This document shows positions 25,313 through 34,087 of a stretch of DNA of 64,000 nucleotides, one piece after another (positions within the stretch are counted from its first letter, which is position 1; each line of letters begins with the position of its first letter). Under the pieces are notes generated by a model. It ran no database searches and was not told the origin of the DNA. It worked only from the letters and a program-made list of their open reading frames with translations. The translations under genes were made by a program, and so were the position numbers. This DNA is from Streptomyces sp. DH41 (GTDB lineage: Bacteria; Actinomycetota; Actinomycetes; Streptomycetales; Streptomycetaceae): NCBI RefSeq assembly GCF_029813785.1, contig NZ_JARVKY010000010.1, positions 220,679 through 284,678 on the forward strand, in the 5' to 3' direction.

Positions 25313-25750
25313 TCAGTTGCATCCCAGGGCGAAACTCGTCCACTCGTGGTTGGGGACCTTGGTGTTCAGGTAGACGCACGTGCTGGGCGCGTGAACGTAG
25401 ACCGGTCCGGCGTACGTGGTGTAGGAACCGCTGTCCCGGTGCCAGCTGCCGCCGGCGGCCCTGATGGCGACGCTCATCGAGCTCGGCGAGCCGTAGTTGC
25501 TGTTACCGCTGTCCTTCACGAGGACGGCACAGTTATAGCCGTTGGAGGGGTTGTAGAGCAGTACGTGCCAGTAGTACCGGTTGGGCAGCCCCTGATCGCC
25601 CACTTCCACCGTGACGTTGTAGGCGGAGCCGCAGGCGGATCTGGCCAGACTGACCGCACCGCTCTGGGTCGTCGCACTGGCGTTCGTCGCCAGGGGGGCG
25701 ATGATCAGGGCTATCGCCGAGAGGAAGACGGCGGCGATCTTCTTGCGCAT
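25313..25750 (-). CDS. SapA-like secreted protein
   Basis: Protein of 145 residues. A clear Sec signal peptide begins MRKKIAAVFLSAIALIIAP and probably ends after ATNASA near residue 27. The mature part has four cysteines (SACGSAYNV, GYNCAVLV, STCVYLN and ALGCN), allowing two disulfides, with YAGPVYVHAP near the end. The pattern CGSxY, GYNC, AGPVYxxAP and C-terminal Cys matches the spore-associated protein SapA family as I recall it. GGAGG precedes the ATG. A paralogue is encoded at 31669-32088, also among LCP genes. This is the last gene, in transcript order, of the leftward LCP array. Confidence 0.8.
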   Translation of the reverse strand: MRKKIAAVFLSAIALIIAPLATNASATTQSGAVSLARSACGSAYNVTVEVGDQGLPNRYYWHVLLYNPSNGYNCAVLVKDSGNSNYGSPSSMSVAIRAAGGSWHRDSGSYTTYAGPVYVHAPSTCVYLNTKVPNHEWTSFALGCN

Positions 25751-25936
25751 GGGTACAGCCTCCTGAGGGGTGCGAAAAAGTCGTGGGTATTCGATCACCG
25801 ATCACATGTTCGAGACCCGCTCAGGTGTGCTTCTGGCTTGTTTCCGGCGAGACAATGGCCAGTTGGAGGTACTTGACTTCCCGCACCCGGACGCCGCCGG
25901 AACCCGGTGACGGGCGGCGGTACGCGGGGACGGTGG

Positions 25937-27616
25937 TCAGGACCAGGTGAACGCCGGGTTCACGTGCATGCAGGCGCTCTCGTCGCCGCCGTTGAGAGCC
26001 TTGGCCGAATCGGGGGTCTTGTCGTCAGCCGCGGGTGCCTTGTACGCCGTACCCTCGCGCCAGTCGGCGCCGACGACGAGCGTGACGCCCGAGACGTCGG
26101 TCGACCTGTGCACCGAACTCGTCGGAATGCCCAGGGACTTGGCCACGCGCTGCGCGTCGCCCTCCAGGTCGGCGGTCGGGTAGCGGACGACCGTGAGGCT
26201 CTCGCTGGGCAGTACCGAGGAGTCGGCGACCGCTTTGGCGAAGCCCTGCTCCACCAGTAGTCCGGCGACCGTGGTCGCACGTCCGCGGGCCAGGCCCAGA
26301 CGGTCGGTGCGGGTGCCGTTGCGGACCCGGACCGCGATCTCGTCGTCGGCGGCGGCCGGGTCGTCCGAGACCTTCGGCTCGTCGTCGGAAGCCTTCTTCT
26401 TCGCGTCCTTGCCGTCCAGCGCGATGTCCTCCCGCACCAGCCGGAACAACTGTTCCGCGTCCTCGGTCGGCTCCACCCGGGCGCCCACGTACCGGTTGGG
26501 CATCGTGGTCATGGTGATGCGCTCCGGCTTCACCCCGCGCAGTTCGTTGCTGAGGTCGTACAGCTTCTTGACGGTGTCCAGGCCCGGGTCGACCGTGAGC
26601 GCCCCGGTGGCCTCCTCGGCCAGCCTGCGCAGCTTGTTCGGGCTGCTCAGGGTCGCGTTCTCGCGCAGCGTCCGGACCATCGAGTTCAGGTACATGTGCT
26701 GGGCCTTGGCCCGCGCCAGGTCGCTGCCGTCCTCGAAGCCGTAGCGGGTGCGCAGCCACTGGAGGGCCTGTTCGCCCTTGATGGGATGCGTGCCCTTCTC
26801 CAGTTTGAGACCGGAGCCGTGGCCCTGGCCGTCGCGCGAGTGGATGTTGGCGTCCACACAGACCGGGACGCCGCCGACGGCGTCCGCCATCGACACCACG
26901 CCCGCGAAGTCGACCATCATGAAGTGGTCGATGTGGATGCCGGTCAGCTCCTGCCAGGTGGCCACCGTGCAGCCGGGACCGCCGTGTCCCAGGCTCTGGT
27001 TGGTCATCGTCCGGCCCTCGCTCGCCGGGTAGACCTCGCCGTCGTCGGGGTCGGTGCACCGGGGTATCTCGACGAGGGTGTCGCGCGGCATGCTCACGAC
27101 CGACATGTTGCTGCGGTCGGCGGACAGGTGCACCAGCATCTGTACGTCCGCCAGCGGGGTGGAGCCGAACGTCTCGCGGGCGCCGCCGAGTTTCTGGTTC
27201 TCCTCGCTGTCGCGCGCGTCCGAGCCGATCACGAGGATGTTCAGCGGGGTCTGCCCGGCGGCGTTCGGTGTCGGCGGGGCGACCTTGCTGTCGCCCAGGT
27301 TCAGCGGGACCTTCTTGATGTTGTCGTTGAGGTGCTCGTAGTAGAGGTATCCGGCGCTCGCCGTGCCCACTATGAGCACGGCGAGTGTCACCGCGGTCCA
27401 GCGCAGCGCACGGCGTCCTGCGCGGGGCCGGCGTCTGACGGCCTCGGCACCGCCGTCGCCGTCGTCGGTGCCGGGGGTGCCGGCGGCGCTCGTGGAGCCC
27501 GCCTCGCCCTCCGTCCCCTCTGTCCCGTCCGCGCTCTCGACGGTGGTCTCCGCACGCCCGGGGGCGTCCGATGCGCCCTTCAGCGTGTTCTCCCCCTGCA
27601 CACTGCTCCGCGTCAT
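25937..27616 (-). CDS. LCP family glycopolymer ligase, type A
   Basis: Protein of 559 residues: acidic Gly/Thr-rich cytoplasmic tail of about 75 residues, one transmembrane helix (WTAVTLAVLIVGTASAGYLY), LCP domain with NILVIGSDARDS, VVSMPRDTLVEIPRC and ALQWLRTRYGFEDGSDLARA, and a LytR_C domain starting IAVRVRNGTRTDRLG. The C-terminus is SACMHVNPAFTWS. There are four extracellular cysteines. The start has GGGGAGGGG upstream. It is the close paralogue of the gene at 29651 (A'), sharing an unusual GGAR(D/E)TF-like insertion and the DVSG(V/I)TLVVGADWR tail motif. It lies 78 bases after the type B gene in transcript order. Confidence 0.92.
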   Translation of the reverse strand: MTRSSVQGENTLKGASDAPGRAETTVESADGTEGTEGEAGSTSAAGTPGTDDGDGGAEAVRRRPRAGRRALRWTAVTLAVLIVGTASAGYLYYEHLNDNIKKVPLNLGDSKVAPPTPNAAGQTPLNILVIGSDARDSEENQKLGGARETFGSTPLADVQMLVHLSADRSNMSVVSMPRDTLVEIPRCTDPDDGEVYPASEGRTMTNQSLGHGGPGCTVATWQELTGIHIDHFMMVDFAGVVSMADAVGGVPVCVDANIHSRDGQGHGSGLKLEKGTHPIKGEQALQWLRTRYGFEDGSDLARAKAQHMYLNSMVRTLRENATLSSPNKLRRLAEEATGALTVDPGLDTVKKLYDLSNELRGVKPERITMTTMPNRYVGARVEPTEDAEQLFRLVREDIALDGKDAKKKASDDEPKVSDDPAAADDEIAVRVRNGTRTDRLGLARGRATTVAGLLVEQGFAKAVADSSVLPSESLTVVRYPTADLEGDAQRVAKSLGIPTSSVHRSTDVSGVTLVVGADWREGTAYKAPAADDKTPDSAKALNGGDESACMHVNPAFTWS

Positions 27617-27694
27617 GTCCGCGTCCCCTCCCCACCCCGCGCCAAGACCGCGGGCCCGTCATCGTCCTGTGAGACGTACGACAGGCCCGTCAGG

Positions 27695-29446
27695 TCAACT
27701 GGCGCACTGCTTCTGGTCGGCCGTGGTCTTCGGCAGGTCCGGCGTCTCGATCGATTTGGCGTTGAGTTTGACGCCGGCGCCCTTGAAGTCCTTGCCGAGG
27801 GTGAGGGTCATGGTGGGCAGGCCCTGGGCGTTGGCGGTGCTCTCGCCGGGTTTCATGGCGGCGCCGGACAGGCCGAGGATCTCGGCGAGGGCGCGGGCCT
27901 GGGCGGCCTGGTCGGGGGCGTACTCGAGGGTGGTCCTGGCGACTTCCGCGTCGGCGTTGCCGGCGTTCTCGGACTTGGTGACGCCGGCCTCGGTCTGGAG
28001 GTAGGTCAGTTCCTGCCCCGCGCTGCCGGCCGGGGCGCCGCCGTTGAGGACGCGGACGCGGACCTCGGAGGGGTCGGACTTCTCGCCCTTGAGGCGGGCC
28101 GCGACGGCCGCGGCCTCCTTCTTCTCCTTCTGCTTGACCTCGGTGAAGGAGATGTCGTTCCTGATCATGTCGAAGACCTGGGGCGCTTCCGTCTCCAGGG
28201 GGACGACGGTCGCCTTGACCTTCTCGGCGGGGTTGTCCTTCACCGGCACCGTGAGGAACGTGATGTTCTTCGTCGGCACCTTCTTCAGCTCCAGGGCGAT
28301 GTCCTTGAGCGTGCCCACGTTGCCGATGGGCTTGTCCACGGTCAGGGCCTTGGTCGCGGCCTCGGCGAGCTTCACCAGTTTGGTGGGGCTGGTGAGGGTG
28401 TCGCTCGAGGACATCTTCCGCATGAGCGAGCCCAGGAACTGCTGCTGCACCTTGATGCGGTCCAGGTCGCCCTCGTTGCCGAAGGCGTGTCGGGTGCGGA
28501 CGAAGGCGAGGGCGTCCTCGCCCTTGACCACGGACTCGCCCGCGGGCAGCTCGAGTTTGGACTTCTTGTCGTTGACGGCGTGCTCCACGCAGACGGTGAC
28601 CCCGTCCACCGCGGTGGTCAGCGTCTTGACCGCGTTGAAGTCGGCCATCATGAAGTGGTTCGGCTGGATGCCGGTCGCCTCCTTCACCGTGCGCATGGTG
28701 CAGCCCGCGTTCCGGCCGCCCTCGCCGAGGCTCCTGTTGAAGCGGACGTCCTGCTCCCCGGGGACGACCGTCTTGGTTCCGTCCTCCTGCGTGGTCTCGC
28801 AGTCGGGGATGTCGACGATCAGGTCGCGGGGGATGCTGAGCGCGGTGGCGTTGGAGCGGTCCTTGGCCACGTGCAGCAGGATCGTGGTGTCGGCGTGGCC
28901 GACGCTGCCGGCGTCGCCGTACCCCTCGTTGCCCGCACCGGTGCGCTTGTCGGTGCCGATGATGAGGATGTTGAAGGCCTCGTCCTTCTTGAAGCTGCTG
29001 CTGCCGGCGTTGCCGACGTCCGTCGTCGAGACGTTGCCCTCGAGGTGCTTCAGGTAGGCGTAGCCGCCGACACCGGCCACCAGGACCACGAACGCCGTGC
29101 TGCCGCCGGCCCACAGCAGGGCCTTCTTGCCCTTCGACTTCTTCTTCTCGGGCCGCCGCCCGCGCCGCCCCGGCGCCGTCTCCTCGGGTGCCGGACGACG
29201 CCGTCGCTGGGGCGGGACCTCGCGGCCGGGCGCGGCCGTACGGCGACGTGCCGTGCCGGCGCCGCCGTCGGCGGCGGAGGAGTCCGTGGCGTCGCCCGCA
29301 CGGCGGGCGCTCCTGCGGGGGCCCGGGACGGCCGACTGCGGTGCGGAAGGAGACAGTCGCAGTTCGTATTCACCGGTGCGCGGATTCAGTACCCACTGGT
29401 CTGCGGGATCGACGTTGTCTGCCCGCCCACGTCCTTGCGCGTCCAC
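27695..29446 (-). CDS. LCP family glycopolymer ligase, type B
   Basis: Protein of 583 residues. It opens with a conserved DPADQWVLNPRTGEYELRLS box, followed by an Arg/Pro-rich tail, a transmembrane helix (ALLWAGGSTAFVVLVAGVGG), LCP domain (NILIIGTDKRTG, LSIPRDLIVDIPDC, ALAFVRTRHAFGNEGDLDRI) and LytR_C domain (VRVRVLNGGAPAGSAGQE). It ends DQKQCAS. The GTG at 29446 follows GGGAG and matches the start of its paralogue B' at 34087; the 39 upstream codons are excluded. The LytR_C-coding part shares a 240-base identical tract with B'. It is upstream of type A in the leftward transcript. Confidence 0.92.
   Translation of the reverse strand: MDAQGRGRADNVDPADQWVLNPRTGEYELRLSPSAPQSAVPGPRRSARRAGDATDSSAADGGAGTARRRTAAPGREVPPQRRRRPAPEETAPGRRGRRPEKKKSKGKKALLWAGGSTAFVVLVAGVGGYAYLKHLEGNVSTTDVGNAGSSSFKKDEAFNILIIGTDKRTGAGNEGYGDAGSVGHADTTILLHVAKDRSNATALSIPRDLIVDIPDCETTQEDGTKTVVPGEQDVRFNRSLGEGGRNAGCTMRTVKEATGIQPNHFMMADFNAVKTLTTAVDGVTVCVEHAVNDKKSKLELPAGESVVKGEDALAFVRTRHAFGNEGDLDRIKVQQQFLGSLMRKMSSSDTLTSPTKLVKLAEAATKALTVDKPIGNVGTLKDIALELKKVPTKNITFLTVPVKDNPAEKVKATVVPLETEAPQVFDMIRNDISFTEVKQKEKKEAAAVAARLKGEKSDPSEVRVRVLNGGAPAGSAGQELTYLQTEAGVTKSENAGNADAEVARTTLEYAPDQAAQARALAEILGLSGAAMKPGESTANAQGLPTMTLTLGKDFKGAGVKLNAKSIETPDLPKTTADQKQCAS
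27764..28003. repeat. 240-bp tract identical to 32372-32611 (copy in B)
   Basis: Base-by-base comparison shows complete identity over 240 bases with the equivalent part of the B' gene, ending sharply on both sides. It encodes about 80 residues of the LytR_C domain. Surrounding parts of the two genes are clearly diverged, so recent gene conversion or recombination is the simplest explanation. Confidence 0.92.
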
Positions 29447-29650
29447 GGTCTCCCAATCCTCCGGCGGCGCCACGCGGCACCTTCCCCGGAAGGTGCACGA
29501 TAAAGGGTCAACATGTGCACGACGCCAGGGCGGACCTCGCGGCGGGGGCACTGGAGCGCTCACACTATCGGCCCAGTTCAGCGTCGAACGACACTGGTGA
29601 CAAATTCGACGGCCCTACAACAGGGCAATTCCTCCTATTTTCATGAACTC

Positions 29651-31315
29651 CTACCATCGGTAGGGCTGGTACACGTCCATGCACTCGTCGGTGTCCGAAC
29701 CGTTCAGGGCGTTGCTGTTCTCCGGCAGGTCTCCGGCCTCGGGCGTCTTCTGTTTCGGATAGGACGTCCCCGAGCGCCAGTCCGCTCCCACCACGAGCGT
29801 GATCCCGGACACGTCCGTCGACTCGCGCACCGCGCTCGCCGGAATTCCCAGCACCTCGGCGACGCGCCGGGCGTCGCCCGCCAACTCGTCGCTCGGGTAA
29901 CGGACCACGGTCCTTTCCTCGGAGAGCGCGGACGAGGTGTCCTTGGACGCCTTGCCGAAGCCCTTCTCCACCAGCGCCTGGACGAGGGCGCCCGCACGGC
30001 CGCCGACCGGACCGAGAGTGGCGGAGCGGGTCGCGTTCTGGACGAGGACCTCTATCTCGGAGTCGGGGGCGGGGGAGTCCCCGGAAGGTTTCCGGTCGGC
30101 GTCCTTTCCCGCCTCCTTTCCGGTGGCGGAGTCCTGCGCGTCCTTGTCGTCCTTGCCCCCGTTGTCGTCGTAGGGCACGTCGTCGCGCAGCATCGCCCAC
30201 ATCCGCTCCGCGTCGGCGCCGTCCAGGAGCAGGTGGTTCTCGTTCCGGTGGTCCTGGACGGTGGGTATCGTCGTCATGGTGATGCGGTCGGTGGGCACCG
30301 TCTTGAGCTGCATGCCCAGGTCGAAGAGCTTCTTGACCGTGCCGATCTCCTCGGAGACCCCCAGGGACTTCGTGGCGGCGTCGGCCAGGTCCATCAGCCG
30401 GCCGGTGTCGGTGAAGACGTTCTGCCCCTTCAGGGTGCGGATCATCGAGTTCATGTACATGTGCTGCGCCTGGGCCCGCAGCACGTCGCTGCCCCAGGCG
30501 TGCCGGGTGCGCAGCCACTGGAGCGCCTGCTCGCCCCGCACCTTCTTCGGGCCGGAGGACATCTTCAGGCCGGAGCCGCCCGGCACGCCGGGCAGCGGGC
30601 GGTCCCACACGTTCTGGTTCACGCAGACCTCGACCCCGCCGACGGCGTCCGCCATCGACACCACGCCCGCGAAGTCGATCGTCATCCAGTGGTCGATGTA
30701 GACCCCGGTGAGGTTCTCCCAGGTGGCCAGGGTGCAGCCGGCGCCGCCTCGGCCCAGCGAGTTGGTGATGATCGCGTTGGTCGCCGGGTAGGTCTTGCCG
30801 GTCTCCGGGTCGGTGCACTCCGGGATGTCGACCCGGGTGTCACGAGGGATGCTGACGACGGAGGCGTTCTCGCGGTCGGCCGACAGATGGACGAGCATCT
30901 GCACGTCGCCCCGCGGCGGTTCGTCGCGGGTGTCCCTGCCGCCTCCCAGCGCCACGTTGGCATCGGAGGCGCGGCTGTCGGAGCCGATCAGCAGGATGTT
31001 CAGGGGAGTCTGCCCGGCCGCGTTCGGCTCGGTCCGGCGCGCCTTGGAGTCGCCGCTGCTGCGCTCGCCCTTCTCGATGTTGCCGTTCAGATGCTCGTAG
31101 TAGAGGTATCCGGCGCCGGCCGTGCCGAGTATCAGGACCGCGAGGGTCGTCGCGGACCACCGCAGCGCGCGATGCCGGCGCCCGGAGCGTCGCCGTCGCC
31201 TGCCGTTTCCGCGCCCAGGGCCTCCCTGCCCGCCCGTGCTCGCTCCGCCGTCGTCACGGGCGCGCCGGACGGCGCCCGCTGGTGTTCCCTCCCCGTGCAC
31301 ACCGCTCTGCGTCAT
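29651..31315 (-). CDS. LCP family glycopolymer ligase, type A'
   Basis: Protein of 554 residues, paralogue of the type A protein at 25937. The cytoplasmic tail is Gly/Arg-rich, then a transmembrane helix (WSATTLAVLILGTAGAGYLY), LCP domain with NILLIGSDSRASD, VVSIPRDTRVDIPEC and ALQWLRTRHAWGSDVLRAQA, and LytR_C domain with IEVLVQNATRSATLG. It ends TDECMDVYQPYRW. Four extracellular cysteines align with those in A. The start at 31315 has GGGAGAGGG upstream. Upstream in transcript order is not a complete type B gene but a truncated type B tail (31444-31520) and a SapA-like gene. Confidence 0.92.
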   Translation of the reverse strand: MTQSGVHGEGTPAGAVRRARDDGGASTGGQGGPGRGNGRRRRRSGRRHRALRWSATTLAVLILGTAGAGYLYYEHLNGNIEKGERSSGDSKARRTEPNAAGQTPLNILLIGSDSRASDANVALGGGRDTRDEPPRGDVQMLVHLSADRENASVVSIPRDTRVDIPECTDPETGKTYPATNAIITNSLGRGGAGCTLATWENLTGVYIDHWMTIDFAGVVSMADAVGGVEVCVNQNVWDRPLPGVPGGSGLKMSSGPKKVRGEQALQWLRTRHAWGSDVLRAQAQHMYMNSMIRTLKGQNVFTDTGRLMDLADAATKSLGVSEEIGTVKKLFDLGMQLKTVPTDRITMTTIPTVQDHRNENHLLLDGADAERMWAMLRDDVPYDDNGGKDDKDAQDSATGKEAGKDADRKPSGDSPAPDSEIEVLVQNATRSATLGPVGGRAGALVQALVEKGFGKASKDTSSALSEERTVVRYPSDELAGDARRVAEVLGIPASAVRESTDVSGITLVVGADWRSGTSYPKQKTPEAGDLPENSNALNGSDTDECMDVYQPYRW

Positions 31316-31443
31316 GTCCCTCTCCCCCTCGGGCCCGCGAACGCGTCCCTGTACGCGACCTCTTCGCGCAGTTGGACGTACGGGCCCCCTCGTTGGCTGT
31401 ACGGACGTCCCGACGGACTGTCAGACGCGCGCGGGGCCCGTCA

Positions 31444-31520
31444 GGTCACTTCGGGCACGCGACCTTCACGGGGGCGGCGTCGAGTCTGAAGCCGGCGCCC
31501 CGAAGTCCGTGCCGAGGAGG
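31444..31520 (-). pseudogene. Truncated, frameshifted LCP type B gene tail
   Basis: About 75 bases on the minus strand match the 3' end of the type B/B' LCP genes. The same CCCGTCAGGTCA context surrounds the stop. The reading GAGFRLDAAPVKVACPK-stop parallels the GAGVKLDA...KVECAK-stop end of B'. A one-base deletion shifts the frame upstream of this, around the LGTDF/LGKDF match. Homology stops abruptly at a G-rich tract near 31514-31520, and the rest of the gene is missing. It lies exactly where a type B gene would precede A'. Confidence 0.72.
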
Positions 31521-31557
31521 GGGAGGAGGGGGAGAGGGAGGGGAAGGGGGCGGGGGA
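31514..31557 (+). repeat. G-rich purine tract
   Basis: Forty-four bases composed almost entirely of G and A, with at least six runs of three or more G separated by one to three bases. This fits a G-quadruplex-forming pattern on the plus strand. It abuts the broken end of the LCP remnant, so it may mark a recombination junction. Confidence 0.6.
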
Positions 31558-31668
31558 GTCCTGACCGGTCCGGGCCGCCCCGTCGCAGGGCACGTCGCGC
31601 CCGGCGGCGAAAGCGGTCAGGTGCCGCGTGATCGCTCCCGCGGCCTCAAGCCGTCCGGTGGGTCGCTG

Positions 31669-32088
31669 TCAGCCGCAGTGGACGCCGTAGTTGATACGCG
31701 TGTAGTTGGACTCCGCGCGGCCGCCCCAGTCGATGCACGAGCCCGGGGCGTAGAGGTAGACGGGACCCGCGTAGTAGTTGTAGACCCCGTCGTCCTGCGT
31801 GCCGGCCGGCCATGAGGTGGACGTGTTGTGGCGCCGCAGGTTGGCCCCCAGGATCTGGGGCGTCCCCGGGGCGTCGCCCACGGTCACGACGCAGTTGTAC
31901 CCGGTGGAGCTGTTGTAGGTCAGGAACGTGTTGCCCCCGCCGACATCCATCGAGTTGATCACCCTGTAACCGGAACCGCAGGCGTTGTTGTAGGAGGCCG
32001 CCTCGGCGGTGCCGGCCGTGACGGCCATTCCCGCGGTGGTGAGGCCGAGGACTGTAGCGGCGGACGCGAGTCGTCTGGGCAGACGCAT
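31669..32088 (-). CDS. SapA-like secreted protein
   Basis: Protein of 139 residues. The signal peptide MRLPRRLASAATVLGLTTAG continues to a likely cleavage after GTAEA near residue 34. The mature part SYNNACGSGYRVINS has four cysteines (ACGSG, GYNCVV, GSCIDWG, GVHCG) and the YYAGPVYLYAP motif, matching SapA-type proteins more closely than its paralogue at 25313. AGGAG precedes the ATG at 32088. In transcript order it lies between LCP type B' and the LCP remnant, as though inserted between a former B-A pair. It is likely exported and cell-surface or spore-surface associated. Molecular role unknown. Confidence 0.83.
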   Translation of the reverse strand: MRLPRRLASAATVLGLTTAGMAVTAGTAEAASYNNACGSGYRVINSMDVGGGNTFLTYNSSTGYNCVVTVGDAPGTPQILGANLRRHNTSTSWPAGTQDDGVYNYYAGPVYLYAPGSCIDWGGRAESNYTRINYGVHCG

Positions 32089-32299
32089 GAGTGAACTCCT
32101 GTCGGTTCGGCGCGACGTCGAAGGAACCTGGTTCGTGGCGCAGGTCGTCGCCCGGGGATGGCCGAGGGCGGCGGCCTGGAACCGCTCAAGATCATGACAT
32201 GGCTGGATCAAGTGCGGTGATCCCGCGCAGGGAATGGCCGGATAGGCAGGGGTGATGGCCGACACGTGCGGTCACACGCCCGTGGGGCGGCCCGTCAGG

Positions 32300-34087
32300 T
32301 CACTTCGCGCACTCGACCTTGTCCGCAGTGGACTTCTGGGCCTCTTCGGGCGCTTTCCCGAAGGTGGCGTCGAGTTTGACGCCGGCGCCCTTGAAGTCCT
32401 TGCCGAGGGTGAGGGTCATGGTGGGCAGGCCCTGGGCGTTGGCGGTGCTCTCGCCGGGTTTCATGGCGGCGCCGGACAGGCCGAGGATCTCGGCGAGGGC
32501 GCGGGCCTGGGCGGCCTGGTCGGGGGCGTACTCGAGGGTGGTCCTGGCGACTTCCGCGTCGGCGTTGCCGGCGTTCTCGGACTTGGTGACGCCGGCCTCG
32601 GTCTGGAGGTACCGGAGCTCCTGCTGGGCACTGCCGGCCGGGGCGCCGCCGTTCATGACGCGGACGCGGACCTCGGAGGGGTCGGACTTCTCGCCCTTGA
32701 GGCGGGCCGCGACGGCCGCGGCCTCCTTGTCCTCCTCCTTCTTCTCCTTGCGCTTGACCTCGGTGAAGGAGATGTCGTTCCTGATCATGTCGAAGACCTG
32801 CTGGGCGGGCCCCTCCTGAAGGACGACCGTCGCCTTGACCTTCTCGGCGGGGTTGTCCTTCACCGGCACGGTGGCGAAGGTGAGGTTCTTGGTGTTGAGC
32901 TTGCCCAGCTCCAGCCCGAGGTCCTTCAGCTTGCCTATGCTGTCCAGCTTCGAGTCGACGGTCAGCGCCTCGGTGGCCGCCTCGGCCAGCTTGACCATCT
33001 TCGAGGGGCTGGTGAGCGTGTCGTTGGACTTGAGCTTGCGCATCAGCGAGCTGAGGAACTGCTGCTGGATCTCGATGCGACTGAGGTCGCCGCCGAAGCC
33101 CACGGAGTGCCGGGTGCGCACGAAGGCCAGCGCCTGCTCGCCCTCGATGGTGCGTTTGCCGGCCCGCAGATTGAGGTGTGAGTCGGGGTCGTTGATGTCC
33201 TTCGCCAGGCACACCTCGACTCCCTCGACCGCGGTGGTGAGCGTCTTGACCGCGTTGAAGTCGGCCACCATGAAGTTGTCGGGTGTGACCCCGGTCAGCT
33301 CGGTGACGGTCCGCATGGTGCAACTGGGCGTACGGCCGCTCTGGCCGAGGCTGTTGTTGAAGCGGACGCCGGTGGAGCCGGGGATGACCTTCTTGGACCC
33401 GTCCTCCTGCGTGGTCGGGCAGTCGGGGATGTCGACGATCAGGTCGCGGGGGATGCTGAGCGCGGTGGCGTTGGAGCGGTCCTCGGCCACGTGCAGCAGG
33501 ATCGTGGTGTCGGCGTGGCCGGCGCTGCCCGTGTCGCCGTAACCCTCGTTGCCCACACCGGTGCGCTTGTCCGTGCCGATCAGCAGGATGTTGATCGCCT
33601 TGTCCTTCTGGAAGCCACCGGTGCTCGCACCGTCGTCCGCGACGGACTTGATGTTGTCGTTGAGGTGCTCCAGATAGAGGTAACCGGCCGTACAGGCGGT
33701 GAGGACGACGAGCGCCATGGTGCCGCCGGTCCACAGCAGGACCTTCTTGCTCTTCGACTTCTTCTTGGCCGGCCGCCGTCGGCCGCGCCGGCCGGGGGGC
33801 GGCTCCTCGGGTGCCGTACGGCGCCTGCGGGGTGGGGGGACCTCACCGCCGGGGGCGGCCGAGGACGCGGGCGCCGACGCCTGTGCGCCGCGGCCGCGTG
33901 ACCCGTTGGGTGTGCCGGAACCGCGGGAGCCACGGGTTGTGCCGGGTGTCGCGCCACGGGGGCGGGGGACGGGTGACTGCGGTGCGGAAGGGCTCAGTCG
34001 CAGTTCGTATTCACCGGTGTCCGGGTTGAGTACCCACTGGTCTGCGGGGTCGATGTCCTCCGACCGCCCACGGCCTTGCGCGTCCAC
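32300..34087 (-). CDS. LCP family glycopolymer ligase, type B'
   Basis: Protein of 595 residues, paralogue of B at 27695. It has the same N-terminal DPADQWVLNPDTGEYELRLS box, a Pro/Arg-rich tail, a transmembrane helix (LWTGGTMALVVLTACTAGYL), LCP domain (NILLIGTDKRTG, LSIPRDLIVDIPDC, ALAFVRTRHSVGFGGDLSRI) and LytR_C domain (VRVRVMNGGAPAGSAQQE). It ends KVECAK. Compared with B it carries a four-residue insertion in the Lys/Glu-rich linker before the LytR_C domain. The GTG start has a GGAGGA-type site a little upstream. Identity with B rises to 100 percent of bases over 32372-32611. The 280 bases before it hold no gene. Confidence 0.92.
   Translation of the reverse strand: MDAQGRGRSEDIDPADQWVLNPDTGEYELRLSPSAPQSPVPRPRGATPGTTRGSRGSGTPNGSRGRGAQASAPASSAAPGGEVPPPRRRRTAPEEPPPGRRGRRRPAKKKSKSKKVLLWTGGTMALVVLTACTAGYLYLEHLNDNIKSVADDGASTGGFQKDKAINILLIGTDKRTGVGNEGYGDTGSAGHADTTILLHVAEDRSNATALSIPRDLIVDIPDCPTTQEDGSKKVIPGSTGVRFNNSLGQSGRTPSCTMRTVTELTGVTPDNFMVADFNAVKTLTTAVEGVEVCLAKDINDPDSHLNLRAGKRTIEGEQALAFVRTRHSVGFGGDLSRIEIQQQFLSSLMRKLKSNDTLTSPSKMVKLAEAATEALTVDSKLDSIGKLKDLGLELGKLNTKNLTFATVPVKDNPAEKVKATVVLQEGPAQQVFDMIRNDISFTEVKRKEKKEEDKEAAAVAARLKGEKSDPSEVRVRVMNGGAPAGSAQQELRYLQTEAGVTKSENAGNADAEVARTTLEYAPDQAAQARALAEILGLSGAAMKPGESTANAQGLPTMTLTLGKDFKGAGVKLDATFGKAPEEAQKSTADKVECAK
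32372..32611. repeat. 240-bp tract identical to 27764-28003 (copy in B')
   Basis: Second copy of the perfectly identical tract inside the LytR_C-coding part of B'. A further block about 100 bases long (33420-33520 versus 28800-28900) differs at a single position, so the identity is patchy along the gene pair. Confidence 0.92.
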
